NCBI GenBank assembly: GCA_028284145.1
Contig: JANQSH010000010.1
Coordinates: 1-64,000, forward strand
Length of the DNA stretch: 64,000 nt
Origin: Planctomycetaceae bacterium
GTDB taxonomy: Bacteria > Planctomycetota > Planctomycetia > Planctomycetales > Planctomycetaceae
Reading direction: 5' to 3'
The notes beneath the pieces were generated by a model that was given only the letters and a program-made list of their open reading frames with translations, ran no database searches and had not been told where the DNA came from. Of the stretch, positions 29,078 through 39,800 are shown in pieces. The position numbers and the translations under genes are program-made. Every line of letters begins with the position of its first letter. Position 1 is the stretch's first letter.

Positions 29078-29385
29078 GGAAACGGCTTCCCTGTCATTGG
29101 CGTGTTGTTTTTTCAAATATCACGCCAGCGGCACAACCAGCTCTATTTTAGGAACGGAACGATTCATGTCGATGGCGACCTGGAAATCTTATACCAGTGT
29201 TTACGGCGATTGGAACATACTGGCATGGCTGTGTGTAGCTGTAAGAGGTTGATGCAAAATGATTTGCATTTCGGTTTCGACAGCAGGCCGGGCAAGGTTG
29301 ATTGGATTGTTTTTCATCGCAGGTCTCATTATTCGCACATCTTGATTCTGGAAGAATCAGGAAAAATCTGAAAGAGGAATTCAAA

Positions 29386-31530
29386 ATGGCTGATGCTGCC
29401 ACGATTGACATTGACAAGCTGGAAAACAACCCTCTGCTCGACACCGAGGGACTCCCCCGTTTTGCGGAAATCAGCCCGGACCATGTTGTTCCGGCTCTGC
29501 GCGAGGTACTTCGACGGGCAAACGAACGGCTGGAAGAGGTTGAACAAAACGCGGGGCCAGGTTGGGACGCAATTGTGCCCCCTTTGGAGAAAATCGACCG
29601 GATGTTTGAACGGGCCTGGGGTCCGGTGGGGCATCTGTTTGGTGTTGCGAATTCTCCCGAACTACGCGACGCCCGAGAAGAAGTGCTGCCGGAAGTCGTT
29701 ACATTCAATTTGCGATGCAGCCAAAGTGAACCGATTTACCAGGCGCTCAAAGCGATCGTCGATGGTCCGGTCTGGACAACGTTGGATGAGGCACAGCAAC
29801 GCATCGTCAGTCGATTCGTCAGCAATGCGGAATTGTCGGGCATCGGGTTGCAGGGAGAGCAGCGTGAGCGGTTTAACGAAATCGCACAACAGCTCGCGCA
29901 ACTCAGTACCAACTTCGGCAACAATGTGCTGGACGCCAACAAAGCCTGGGCAATGGTCCTCACGAGAGAAGAGGAAGTCGAAAGGCTGCCGCCAACGCAG
30001 TTACAACTTGCCGCGGCATCGTACAATCAGTCAGTGCAGGAGTCTGACCATCAGGGGGCCAATGGGGATCAATTTCCCGAGGAAGAGAAGCCGGTTGCGA
30101 CTCCCGAGAGCGGTCCATGGCGAATCACACTCGATGTCCCAAGCATGTTGCCCTTCATGCAGCACAGCCGAAGGTCCGACTTGCGCGAGAAGCTGTATCG
30201 GGCATTTGTTGCCCGCGCTTCGGAAGGAGATTTGGATAACACTGGCACCATCAGCGAAATTCTAAGTCTTCGTCGCGAGCAGGCGGAGTTGCTCGGCTAT
30301 CAGAACTTCGCCGATGTCAGCCTCGAGCGAAAAATGGCGCCGGACACGCAAGCGGTTTTCGACATGGAGGAAGAACTGCGAGCTGCTTCATGGGGGCCGG
30401 CTCAGCAGGATTTGAAAGACATTCAGCAGCTTGCCCGGGAATCGGGTGAAACAGGACCCATCGAATTATGGGATGCCGGTTTTTGGGCCGAACGGCTGCG
30501 CGAACAACGGTTCGACTACAAAGATGAAGACTTGCGGCCCTACTTTCCACTGGAGCGCGTACTCGATGGACTGTTCGCATTATTGAACCGACTCTTCGGA
30601 ATCCGTATCGAACAGGCCACTGAAGATATTTCCTTATGGGACAACGACGCCCGCTATTTCCGCGTCTACAACGAATCTGATGAGGAGATCGCGGGTTTTT
30701 ATCTCGATCCCTATTCCCGACCGAAGAATAAACAGGGTGGCGCATGGATGGACACCTGCTTCTCGCGGTGTCGGGTTGATGGAAAACTTCAGTTGCCCGT
30801 TGCACAAATGGTCTGCAATTCGACTCCACCAGTGCCAGGCAAACCTTCGCTGATGTCATTCCGCGAGGTCGAAACGTTGTTCCACGAATTCGGTCATGGC
30901 CTGCAACACATGTTGACGACGATTGATTACGCTGATGCTTCGGGGATCAGCGGAGTGGAATGGGATGCGGTCGAACTGCCGAGCCAGTTTATGGAGAACT
31001 GGTGTTACCACAAACCAACGTTGCTCGGCATGGCCAAACATTATGAAACGGGCGAAACACTGCCGGAAGAATTGTTCGAGAAAATTGTTGCAGCGAGAAC
31101 CTATCGCGCGGGATCGAACATGTTGCGACAGATTCAACTCGGCTTGACCGACATGCGACTGCACACGGATTACGATCCGCAGGGAGATCAATCGGTCTTC
31201 GATGTGCAGCGAGCCGTGGCGGAAAAGACGGCCGTGTTGCCTCTGCTGCCGGAAGATCATTCACTCTGTTCGTTTTCGCATATCTTTGCGGGCGGTTATG
31301 CCGCCGGTTATTACAGTTACAAATGGGCCGAAGTACTTTCCGCCGATGCATTCGAGGCGTTTGAAGAAGCGGGACTGGACAATGACGAAGCGGTAAAGAT
31401 GACCGGTCGCCGCTTTCGAGATACTATTTTGGCGTTGGGCGGAAGCCGACATCCGATGGAGATCTTCCGTGAGTTCCGCGGGCGGGAACCCTCGACCGGA
31501 GCGTTGCTGCGACACACCGGTCTTGCCTGA
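29386..31530 (+). CDS. prlC: Oligopeptidase A (M3 family zinc metallopeptidase)
   Basis: Cytoplasmic zinc oligopeptidase that degrades short peptides, including cleaved signal peptides. From the ATG at 29386 it is 714 residues, near the usual ~680. The zinc site is HEFGH (His500, Glu501, His504) in LFHEFGHGLQHML; the third ligand Glu lies in the following GVEWDAVELPSQFMENW. Start chosen because GAGGAATTCAAA precedes it; the frame is open back to 29302. It heads a run of three genes (this, oxidoreductase, DUF58) with gaps of 50 and 13 bp. Confidence 0.95.
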   Translation: MADAATIDIDKLENNPLLDTEGLPRFAEISPDHVVPALREVLRRANERLEEVEQNAGPGWDAIVPPLEKIDRMFERAWGPVGHLFGVANSPELRDAREEVLPEVVTFNLRCSQSEPIYQALKAIVDGPVWTTLDEAQQRIVSRFVSNAELSGIGLQGEQRERFNEIAQQLAQLSTNFGNNVLDANKAWAMVLTREEEVERLPPTQLQLAAASYNQSVQESDHQGANGDQFPEEEKPVATPESGPWRITLDVPSMLPFMQHSRRSDLREKLYRAFVARASEGDLDNTGTISEILSLRREQAELLGYQNFADVSLERKMAPDTQAVFDMEEELRAASWGPAQQDLKDIQQLARESGETGPIELWDAGFWAERLREQRFDYKDEDLRPYFPLERVLDGLFALLNRLFGIRIEQATEDISLWDNDARYFRVYNESDEEIAGFYLDPYSRPKNKQGGAWMDTCFSRCRVDGKLQLPVAQMVCNSTPPVPGKPSLMSFREVETLFHEFGHGLQHMLTTIDYADASGISGVEWDAVELPSQFMENWCYHKPTLLGMAKHYETGETLPEELFEKIVAARTYRAGSNMLRQIQLGLTDMRLHTDYDPQGDQSVFDVQRAVAEKTAVLPLLPEDHSLCSFSHIFAGGYAAGYYSYKWAEVLSADAFEAFEEAGLDNDEAVKMTGRRFRDTILALGGSRHPMEIFREFRGREPSTGALLRHTGLA

Positions 31531-31580
31531 AGCAGGCTGATTTTCTCGCCAGTGGCTGGCGAAATCTGGAAAGTGAATTT

Positions 31581-32630
31581 ATGACCGATCGCACGATACG
31601 GTGGGGGATTATTGGTTGCGGCGATGTGACCGAAGTCAAAAGCGGGCCTGGTTTCCAACAGGCAGACCACAGCCAGTTGGTCGCAGTCATGCGGCGGACG
31701 GCACGTCTGGCCGAAGACTACGCGCACAGGCATGAAGTTCCCCACTGGTTCGACAATGCGGACGCAGTCATTCATCATCCCGATGTCGACGCCATCTACG
31801 TTGCCACGCCTCCCGCTTCGCATCGAGACTTCGCACTACAGATCGCAACGGCTGGAAAGCCCGCCTACATTGAAAAGCCGATGGCGCGGACGGCAGCCGA
31901 ATGCCGGGCAATGGTCGACGCTTTTCGAGACGCGAATCTTCCACTCTTTGTTGCCTATTATCGCCGGGCATTACCTCGTTTTCTCAAAGTGCAAGAGATC
32001 CTTGCATCGGGCGAACTTGGTGTCTTGACGTCCGTCAACTATCGGTTTTCACAACCGTTGATACTTCCCGAAAACGAACCGCTCCCCTGGCGTCTTAACG
32101 CGGAACAGGCCGGCGGAGGACTCTTTTTCGATCTTGGTTCACACGCACTCGACATTCTCGATTTTCTGCTTGGTCCGCTTGTCAAGGTGCAAGGTTTGGC
32201 CCGCAATCTCGCTGCAAAATACGATGTCGAGGACAACGTCCACCTGACCTTTGAAACCGAACAGGGCGTGCCAGGTACGGCGGTATGGAATTTCTCCGGC
32301 GGCAGGAAAGTGGATGAAATCGAAATCCTGACGTCAAATGGTGCCGTCCATTTCTCAGTCTTTGGCACTGAGCCGATCGAGATCACGCGGATTGAAGCCA
32401 ACGGAATCACCACGATCGAAGAAGTCGGGCTGCCCAATCCGCGACACATTCAGCAGCCACTTATTCAGAGTATTGTAAACTACTTGTGCGGCGAAGGGGA
32501 GAACCCCAGCCCGGGCCATTCCGCGCTGCGTACGGCTGAGATAATGGATACTGTTGTAATGAACTATTATGGCTCACGCGATGAAGGTTTCTGGCAGTCA
32601 GCGGAAAACTGGCCCGGTTTTCAACAGTGA
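31581..32630 (+). CDS. Gfo/Idh/MocA family oxidoreductase
   Basis: NAD(P)-dependent sugar or inositol dehydrogenase-like protein of 349 residues. The N-terminal Rossmann region starts WGIIGCGDVTEVKSG (residues 8-22), and EKPMARTAAEC (Glu98-Lys99-Pro100) holds the catalytic Lys of the family. The C-terminal half is the typical open sheet (VNYRFSQPL, GGLFFDLGSHALDILDF). GGAAAG before the ATG supports the start. The substrate is unknown. It lies between prlC and the DUF58 gene with short gaps, so it may be cotranscribed with them. Confidence 0.92.
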   Translation: MTDRTIRWGIIGCGDVTEVKSGPGFQQADHSQLVAVMRRTARLAEDYAHRHEVPHWFDNADAVIHHPDVDAIYVATPPASHRDFALQIATAGKPAYIEKPMARTAAECRAMVDAFRDANLPLFVAYYRRALPRFLKVQEILASGELGVLTSVNYRFSQPLILPENEPLPWRLNAEQAGGGLFFDLGSHALDILDFLLGPLVKVQGLARNLAAKYDVEDNVHLTFETEQGVPGTAVWNFSGGRKVDEIEILTSNGAVHFSVFGTEPIEITRIEANGITTIEEVGLPNPRHIQQPLIQSIVNYLCGEGENPSPGHSALRTAEIMDTVVMNYYGSRDEGFWQSAENWPGFQQ

Positions 32631-32643
32631 GAAGAATTTGGCG

Positions 32644-33561
32644 ATGGCGACACCGGAATCGAAACAACTACATCTTGAAGACCCAACCGCTCTGGCCCGG
32701 TTCGGGAATCTGGAAATGGTCGCCAGACTGGTGGTCGAAGGTTACCTGATGGGCCAGCACAAAAGTCCGTTTAAGGGTTCGAGTATCGAATTCGTTGAAC
32801 ATCGTCAGTACTATCCCGGTGATGAGATACGGCATATCGATTGGCGAGCGTATGGAAAGACCGGCAAGTACTACATTAAGGAATACGAAGACGAAACGAA
32901 CCTTCGCTGCCATTTGATTCTCGATGCCTCGGGAAGCATGGCTTATGGAAAAAGCACGATCTCGAAATTTGAATATGCGCGTTACCTCGTGGCTTCTTTG
33001 GGATTTCTGTTGTTGTCGCAACGCGATGCCACCGGTTTGATGACGTTCGACACGAAGTTGCGTGACATTGTCGCTCCGACGACCAATGCCCAGAATTTCC
33101 AGCGATTGACGGATGTGTTGGAGCGCACAAAACCGGGCGACGAAACCAGTCTGGCTGATGTTTTTGAGCAGATGCAGTCGCAAATCAAACGCCGCAGCCT
33201 GGTGATCATCATCAGCGACTGTTTCGACAATGCCGAAAAGCTGGCGACCGTGTTGAAACGAATTCGACATTCCGGCAGCGAAGTGATTCTTTTTCAAATC
33301 GTCGCACCGGAAGAGGAAGATTTTCCGTTTCAGCGGCCGACGATGTTCCGCAGCCTCGAAAAGTCATCGCACAGGGAACTGGTCGATCCAAATCGACTGC
33401 GAGCGCATTACCTCGAGTCGTATCGCGCCTTTTGCGAAGACCTGCAGAAACGATGTGGCAACCTCGGTGCGGACTACGAAAAGATCGTGACGAACGAGCC
33501 TTTGTATCGGGCATTGGGAACATTTCTGTCAGCGAGGACACATCGCAAGTCGAAAAGTTGA
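32644..33561 (+). CDS. DUF58 protein with vWA-like domain
   Basis: A 305-residue DUF58 protein. The DUF58 core is FVEHRQYYPGDEIRHIDWRAYGKTGKYYIKEYEDE. It is followed by a von Willebrand A-like domain with DASGSM (Asp94, Ser96, Ser98) as the metal-binding site. DUF58 proteins often work next to a MoxR ATPase in the building of protein complexes, but no moxR gene is nearby here. Start placed at 32644 after GAGAAG; an ATG at 32569 inside the previous gene is in frame but less likely. Convergent, 10 bp from the large gene at 33572. Confidence 0.9.
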   Translation: MATPESKQLHLEDPTALARFGNLEMVARLVVEGYLMGQHKSPFKGSSIEFVEHRQYYPGDEIRHIDWRAYGKTGKYYIKEYEDETNLRCHLILDASGSMAYGKSTISKFEYARYLVASLGFLLLSQRDATGLMTFDTKLRDIVAPTTNAQNFQRLTDVLERTKPGDETSLADVFEQMQSQIKRRSLVIIISDCFDNAEKLATVLKRIRHSGSEVILFQIVAPEEEDFPFQRPTMFRSLEKSSHRELVDPNRLRAHYLESYRAFCEDLQKRCGNLGADYEKIVTNEPLYRALGTFLSARTHRKSKS

Positions 33562-33571
33562 AACGCAAGTA

Positions 33572-36500
33572 TCAAAACCGGCTGGGAATGTCCATCAACA
33601 CGATCTTTCGATAACTCATACCGCCCACGATTCCATCCAGCAGCACAAACCCTTTACGGTCAATCTCCGTATTATCGAGATCGAAATTCAGGACATTTTT
33701 GCCGTTGATGGCAACCTCTGCCTTACCTTTGACGACTTTGAGGTGGAACGTATTCCATTGTCCTTCGCGTCGCACACGGTTTTCGGACGGCGCTTTGATA
33801 TTCAGTAAGGCCCCTGTCGATTGTCGGTCGGCCTGAATGCCATAGTCGTTGGCCAGTTGGATTTTGTACGACGCATCTGGCGTGTATGGGCGATCTCCAA
33901 ATTTTCCAGTGTAGCAGAAGAAGACGCCTCCCGATGCTCCGTTTCCCCGACCGCGGAATTCCATCATCAACTCAAAGTCTTCTATCATTTCGGGAGATTT
34001 TAACCAGGAATTTGGACGGTTCACCAAATCGGCCGTGTAGCTGCCGTCAAATGTCGTCTCCCATCGCCGCGGTCCTTCCGATTGCCATTGCGTGACTGTA
34101 TAGATCTCGCTTTCGACGTTGTCGGCTTCGACCGCGGCCTGTGAATCAGGGGTCTCCTGTCGCAGGTTATTCAGCAATTTCAGCCCCGGGATGTAATTCT
34201 TGCGGGCGATTTCCTGTCTTGCCAGATGCAGTTGTCGTTGAGCCAACTGCTCAGAAAACTGGTTGGCCAGGTCGACCGTCTTTTTGAAGCGCGCGGTCAA
34301 AATCCGCTGGGAGGAATCCTGATCGTAGAACAGGAAGGTGGCAACCGACATGTGTCCTTCGGTGTCATCTTCGGCCACCACTCGATCGGCGAGAGCCGTC
34401 ACATCGACACGCGTCATGTTGTGAATGGATTTTGACACGGCAGTCTTGCGGTCGGTTTCCCCCAGCAGAGCATCATCCGCAAAATCCTGGAAGAAAACAT
34501 CGACTGTGCCGACTCGAAATTTTTCCCCTGGCTTCAACGACGTGGCCCCTTTGCGAACCAATCCCCAGAATTGGCGTACGCGCTGGGCATCCTGCAAGTC
34601 CCACTGCAGTAATTGTCCACTTTTCTGAAAGGCCTCATCAGCCTGACTGTTCCTTGCCAGTTTTTCGGCTTCTTCATAGCGGCGTTCGCTCATCAGTTTC
34701 TGGAATTGATTCCGATACTTTTGGTAGGCCAGCGGCTGGAGGCGCGGATTGATGTCGGAGGGATCAAAAAATTCATCTCCAGGATTCGGTTCCTCGGTTG
34801 GGGGGGTGTATGTGTCATCCGGGAATGGGATCTGCTCAATGGAGCGACCACGCGTGATATACCCCCATCCACGACGCGGAGAAATCCGCACGACAAACAG
34901 ATCCCCACCGGCCGCCGGATTGTCGGTGTAAAACATCCACTGCTCGTCATCGGTCACAAAAAATTGACGACGGTTTCCATCAGGAACATAGTTTGGCAAC
35001 GGAAAGGTCGCAATCTGTTCCAACTGCGAGAATACGTCGGTCGCCTTCTCGCGCCGGGCGCGAAACAATGTCTGGCCATCGAACAGGTATTGTCGCAATC
35101 CATCGGACGACAGGCAGGGATGCATCAGCATCGGGAACCTGGCGGGTTCTGTTTCCCGATACGCGCCCTGCAGCACTTCGGTGATTTTGAAATCGGTCAG
35201 GCGGTGAATGTCGGTCGCGATCTGTCGGCCTGTAGCAACATCGGTGATGCGCGTTGCCCGTTTGACGACATCGCCGGTATTGGGCTTGACGGCAACTTTG
35301 GACCAGACTTCCACTTCGCGTCCCGTGCGAGGGTCGATTACCTGAAAGGTATCCTCAGCCATTTCATATCCGTAATCAGTCCCCTTGCCCTGATAACGGC
35401 GGAGGGTCTGACGGTTAATTGCCTCTCGCTCTTTGGGGGAAAGAATGACCAGTTCGTTTTCGACCGGAGCGACACCCTCCGGCTCCTCCGTTTCCGCCAG
35501 TCCTGGGGCAGGCGGTCGTAGAGAAGCCACCAACGCATCGATCGTTGAACGCATGGGGTCTTTCAACTCGGAGAGCGTCGAAAACGGAATTTCTTCTTCA
35601 CGCGGTTTCCAGGCGGAGGTAAATGCTTCAAATTTTCCGCCAGTTGATTCCGACCAGTAGATGTGGCCATCGTGCAATACCTGCGCCGCATGCCATTTGG
35701 CATCGACGGCCTTGCTGAAACGGACAGCCGTCTTGTCGTCGAAACGATCGAGAACGTGACCTTTGGTCAATGCCATGACACGCGCCTGATCTGGCACAGC
35801 ATACATCAGAACCGTACCCGCTTCGTTGATGCTCGGTGTCGCCAACTGATGATAGCCACGGCTGAGATCGATGATTTGGGGCGCATCAAATGTGTCCCAG
35901 ACCGTCGACCGCGATGCAGTGTAAATGGCGCGGCCTTCCGTTCGCTCACCATAGAAATAAATTTTGAGACCATCGCGCGTAATGTAGGGGTCGTGCTCAC
36001 CACCGGGACTGTTCAACGTTTCCAGGGCAACCGGCACGCCGACTTGCACCTGGAACAGCGGAGACTGCAGGATTCCCTGAAAACTGCCAAACGCATCGAC
36101 CTGCGGGTCGAACCGGATTTCGCGATCATTCTTCGTTTCGACAATTTCTGTCTGATCTCGGTAACCTTCCTTCGCCACCGTAATCGTGTGATTGCCCTTT
36201 GGTATGAAGGCCTCGCAGGGGGTTGTCACCATTTCGCCTTGCGGGTCACGAATTGGTTCACCATCCACCAGTACAACAAAACCAGGTTCGCGCGTGTAGA
36301 TTTTGCACAGTGCCGTTTGTTGCTTTGGCAGGGGAACATCGCCCTCATTCAGACGTTCAATTTGCTCTTCGGGTGGATTGTCAGCAACAGGTTGCGAATC
36401 GGGCCAGAAAAAGGCGACAGCCAGCAACAATGCAATCAATCCGCAGACGATTCCCGTTGTGATGCCGGGATGTTTGACAAAAAACCGGGCAGGGCCACCT

Positions 36501-36724
36501 TTTCGCGTCGGAGCGGTTGCGGACCTCGACTCTATCGAAGGGATCTGAGTTTCCGGACGCGTGGATTCAACCGCCGGCTCCGGCGAATCATCAACGCTTT
36601 CAAAGTGGACAGCAGGTTTCGCTGGTGGTCTGGTCGAACTCCGATGAGGTGGAGGTTGTCTCTTCGGCTGATCCACCCCCACAGAACGTTTCCGTCGGTG
36701 GGGGTGCGATGGTCCGGTCGCCAT
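33572..36724 (-). CDS. Large membrane-anchored PEGA and DUF1080-like protein
   Basis: A 1050-residue protein. Residues 1-80 are basic and Pro-rich, then one membrane segment (87-107, ITTGIVCGLIALLLAVAFF) places the rest outside the cytoplasm. Residues about 143-208 resemble a PEGA domain (FVVLVDGEPI...GNHTITVAKEGYRDQTE). A middle part has WD/TolB-like strand repeats (GGEHDPYITRDGLKIYFYG, TDDEQWMFYTDNPAAGG). The last 160 residues form a jelly-roll like DUF1080 (FELMMEFRGRGNGASGGVFF, GQWNTFHLKVVKGKAEVAING). DUF1080 is linked to 3-keto-disaccharide hydrolysis; activity here is not proven. Same strand as, and 119 bp after, the PQQ protein. Confidence 0.85.
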   Translation of the reverse strand: MATGPSHPHRRKRSVGVDQPKRQPPPHRSSTRPPAKPAVHFESVDDSPEPAVESTRPETQIPSIESRSATAPTRKGGPARFFVKHPGITTGIVCGLIALLLAVAFFWPDSQPVADNPPEEQIERLNEGDVPLPKQQTALCKIYTREPGFVVLVDGEPIRDPQGEMVTTPCEAFIPKGNHTITVAKEGYRDQTEIVETKNDREIRFDPQVDAFGSFQGILQSPLFQVQVGVPVALETLNSPGGEHDPYITRDGLKIYFYGERTEGRAIYTASRSTVWDTFDAPQIIDLSRGYHQLATPSINEAGTVLMYAVPDQARVMALTKGHVLDRFDDKTAVRFSKAVDAKWHAAQVLHDGHIYWSESTGGKFEAFTSAWKPREEEIPFSTLSELKDPMRSTIDALVASLRPPAPGLAETEEPEGVAPVENELVILSPKEREAINRQTLRRYQGKGTDYGYEMAEDTFQVIDPRTGREVEVWSKVAVKPNTGDVVKRATRITDVATGRQIATDIHRLTDFKITEVLQGAYRETEPARFPMLMHPCLSSDGLRQYLFDGQTLFRARREKATDVFSQLEQIATFPLPNYVPDGNRRQFFVTDDEQWMFYTDNPAAGGDLFVVRISPRRGWGYITRGRSIEQIPFPDDTYTPPTEEPNPGDEFFDPSDINPRLQPLAYQKYRNQFQKLMSERRYEEAEKLARNSQADEAFQKSGQLLQWDLQDAQRVRQFWGLVRKGATSLKPGEKFRVGTVDVFFQDFADDALLGETDRKTAVSKSIHNMTRVDVTALADRVVAEDDTEGHMSVATFLFYDQDSSQRILTARFKKTVDLANQFSEQLAQRQLHLARQEIARKNYIPGLKLLNNLRQETPDSQAAVEADNVESEIYTVTQWQSEGPRRWETTFDGSYTADLVNRPNSWLKSPEMIEDFELMMEFRGRGNGASGGVFFCYTGKFGDRPYTPDASYKIQLANDYGIQADRQSTGALLNIKAPSENRVRREGQWNTFHLKVVKGKAEVAINGKNVLNFDLDNTEIDRKGFVLLDGIVGGMSYRKIVLMDIPSRF

Positions 36725-36843
36725 AATGTCAGGCCTTTCCCGAGAACGATCGTAATCAATTTACCGTAGATGCACTCTCGATTCTCCGCGGACTGGCAGG
36801 CTGACAGCGGTTTTTACAACGGCCAGCCGTGCCGGTGGGACCA

Positions 36844-39800
36844 TCAATCATCCATCTGTTCCAGATCACGATTCGTAAATGTCACCAGGTATTCGGTTTT
36901 GTACGAGCGATAGGTGATTCTATTGTTGTTGATATCGACCAGAACTTCAAATGGGGCATGGGACGATGTGGTGTTATCTTCCCGGACGATGTCGCCCGTG
37001 CGGGTGTCCAGTAGCAACGTGACATTCTGACTGCGGCCAAATTGGTTTACGCCGTTTTGCATCTGCATCTGCCGTGCCCGAAACAGTAACACGGGAAGAC
37101 CAGTTGGCTGACTGACATCCACGGTCTGATGAAGGATTTCCTGCATCCAGAGCCGCTTGCCCGTCTGTCGATCAAATCCGTAGGCAAACCCGTTTACGAG
37201 CGGACTGTTGTTCGTCATGGCGTTGACGACTATGTCCTTGTCTTTCGGGCGGCTGGCATGCGTCATGACCAGATAGGTGTCTCGTGAACGCAAAATGACG
37301 ATATGATTCAGGTTCTTTTCCTCCTTCACCTGTTCTTCCACGATCGTCCGGCCATCATCGAGCGAAAAGAGGACGAATTGTCCCTGCGGTTCAAGGACGG
37401 CAAATTCGTTCCCATCAATCAACTGGTAGCGGGCACCGAGAGAAAAAGTGCGGGAAAGAACGACGTTGCCGGATACCAGATCGGTCAGTTTCAATTCCTG
37501 TTTCCCATTGACTGCCTTCCAACTCAGAATGCGATTGCCGATCAGTGCGATTCGCGAACTCGATTCGGGATAGGTACGCAGACCGATTGCCGAGCCATCG
37601 CCGACATGAAACAGTTGAGCCTGTCCATCATTTTGCGGCGCGACACACACGACCTGATCGTTCCCCTGCAATCCCAAATCGCGATTCACATCCTCGCGTT
37701 CCCAATACGATTCCCCCGTTCTGGGGTTGGCGGCCACAACTTTGTGACCAATCTGGAAACAGGCGACATCGTATCCAACCACCGATTGTGCACCGATCGG
37801 TTTTCCAAATTGATCGGCTACAACCATACGCGGCACACCACCGATCATGATCCGTTGTACACGAACCGGCGGCTTGACATTGCCGGGACCATCGTACAGA
37901 TCCTTGTGCCAAAGAACCACAGGTTTGTCCATGGCATTAACGACCATCATTTTGCGATTGAACATAAAGTAGAGCAGATGGCCTCGAATCTGCATCGTGT
38001 TGGCGTACACGTTGGTGGAAATCCGCGTCCCATTTTCGGAGATGTTTAACGTCCATTTTGTCTGGCCACGTTCATTCATGGCGGTCACTATGGAAGCATT
38101 CTGGTCGAAGAAGAACTGCCAGCCACCAAAGAACAAACCGTGACTTCCTTCCACAGGAATGATGTACTTCTGACGGGCCACCGGTGCCTGACGTCGATGC
38201 GGCTTCACTTCGATTTCTTTGACTGGCCAGAATTTGCGGCCCGCCAGTTGACGCCGCTGCTCATCATTCAAACCAAGCTTTGCAACAAACTCACGACCAG
38301 TACGGCCATCGATGCACGCTACGTCTGCAAACCGGCCATTCAAATTGGCAACCAGTTGTGCCACTTCGTCGGGGCGCCCTCTTGAAAGTGACAGTTCGAC
38401 CAGTTTGGCCGTCGCAAAACCGGCCGTTTCTGCATCTTTTGCATCCCGCATTGCCAGCAGGATGAGTTCCATCTCGAGTGCATCATTTTTCGGATTAAGA
38501 CGTTGGATCAATTCGCGACGTCCGGCGTTGACACCGGGAAGCTCATGGAAGCAGTTGACAAATTTCCGCAAGGCGTCGATCTTGCCCGATTCCACAACTA
38601 ACGACAGTTGTTGTTGAACCTGCTGTTCAATCCAGGCGAGATCAGCAGGATTGGCCCGGCGATAGATATCGGCAATCTGCGTTCGCGCCCACCGGTCACT
38701 CCGCACTCGATAGTTGCCCGAGATGCGTTCCATGCTCGGTGCTGGGGAGTTCGGACCCGCCATCTTGACGAACTCCTGAAACGCCAGCCGATGCTCACCC
38801 ACATCGACCAGCCCCGTCGACTTCAACCGGCGGAACAATGCGACATTCTCCGGCTTCTCGATCAGTTTTTCGATTTCCGCGATGTCGGTCTTGTGTTCGC
38901 GGTAATTGGTTCGGATACGATTCAACAATGTCTCAACAATCAACTCTCTCGTTTTGTTGGTCGGTTTGATTTCCATCGACCTCCGCAGGTCATTCAGCCC
39001 CTGCTCCAATTCGCCCAAATGCAATCGCGTTTCTCCGCGCCGCAGAAGCGCATCCGCATCGTTGGGGTTCCTGGCCAATGCCTCTTCGATGTTCTTGAAG
39101 GTTTCCTTCAAAGGCTGAAATGCCACAAGCGATGTTGCTGATTGCGACAACAGTTTTCCACGAGCCGAAACAAGGTTGCCAATCCTCGCTGTGCCAACCA
39201 TCTGCGAATGTGCCAGAATTCGGCTTTCATTCAGGTCGAATGTCAGCAGTTCTCCGGAAGCCAGCGGCTGATAATAAAAACTGCCAACCCGATGACCACG
39301 ACCGCCTGGTGTGCCGATTGGTATTGAGTTGTCGTACACCGGAGAGCCATCCGCGAGATACAATACGGAGATTTGTGATCGTTCGATCACGAAGACCTTG
39401 TCATCGAAAACGGCACCGACAAACAATGCCTGACCGCGCGGACGCCGCCAGAGAATGCGACCATCCAGCAAACTGAGGCAATGTAGTTCATTGGAATCGC
39501 GAGGTGTTAACAACACGCGCCCCTCTGTAATTGTTGGTACGGCATCCAGCCAACGATCCTGCTCGTCAACCGACTCGGCCTGGTAACGGTTCGTATTGGG
39601 TCGGCCAAAAATGGGATTCCCGCGTCCTGTATTCGTATTGAAATGGCTCGGATACCGGTAGCCCCACATCAGTTGCTGACGGCTCAAGTCGACAGCAACC
39701 ACAGAACCGGCTGTCGTGGGACAAACCATGACACCTTCTCCATAAGAAGGACTAATCCCGGATAGACCCCGAATGGCGAATCCACCAATCGGGTATTCTG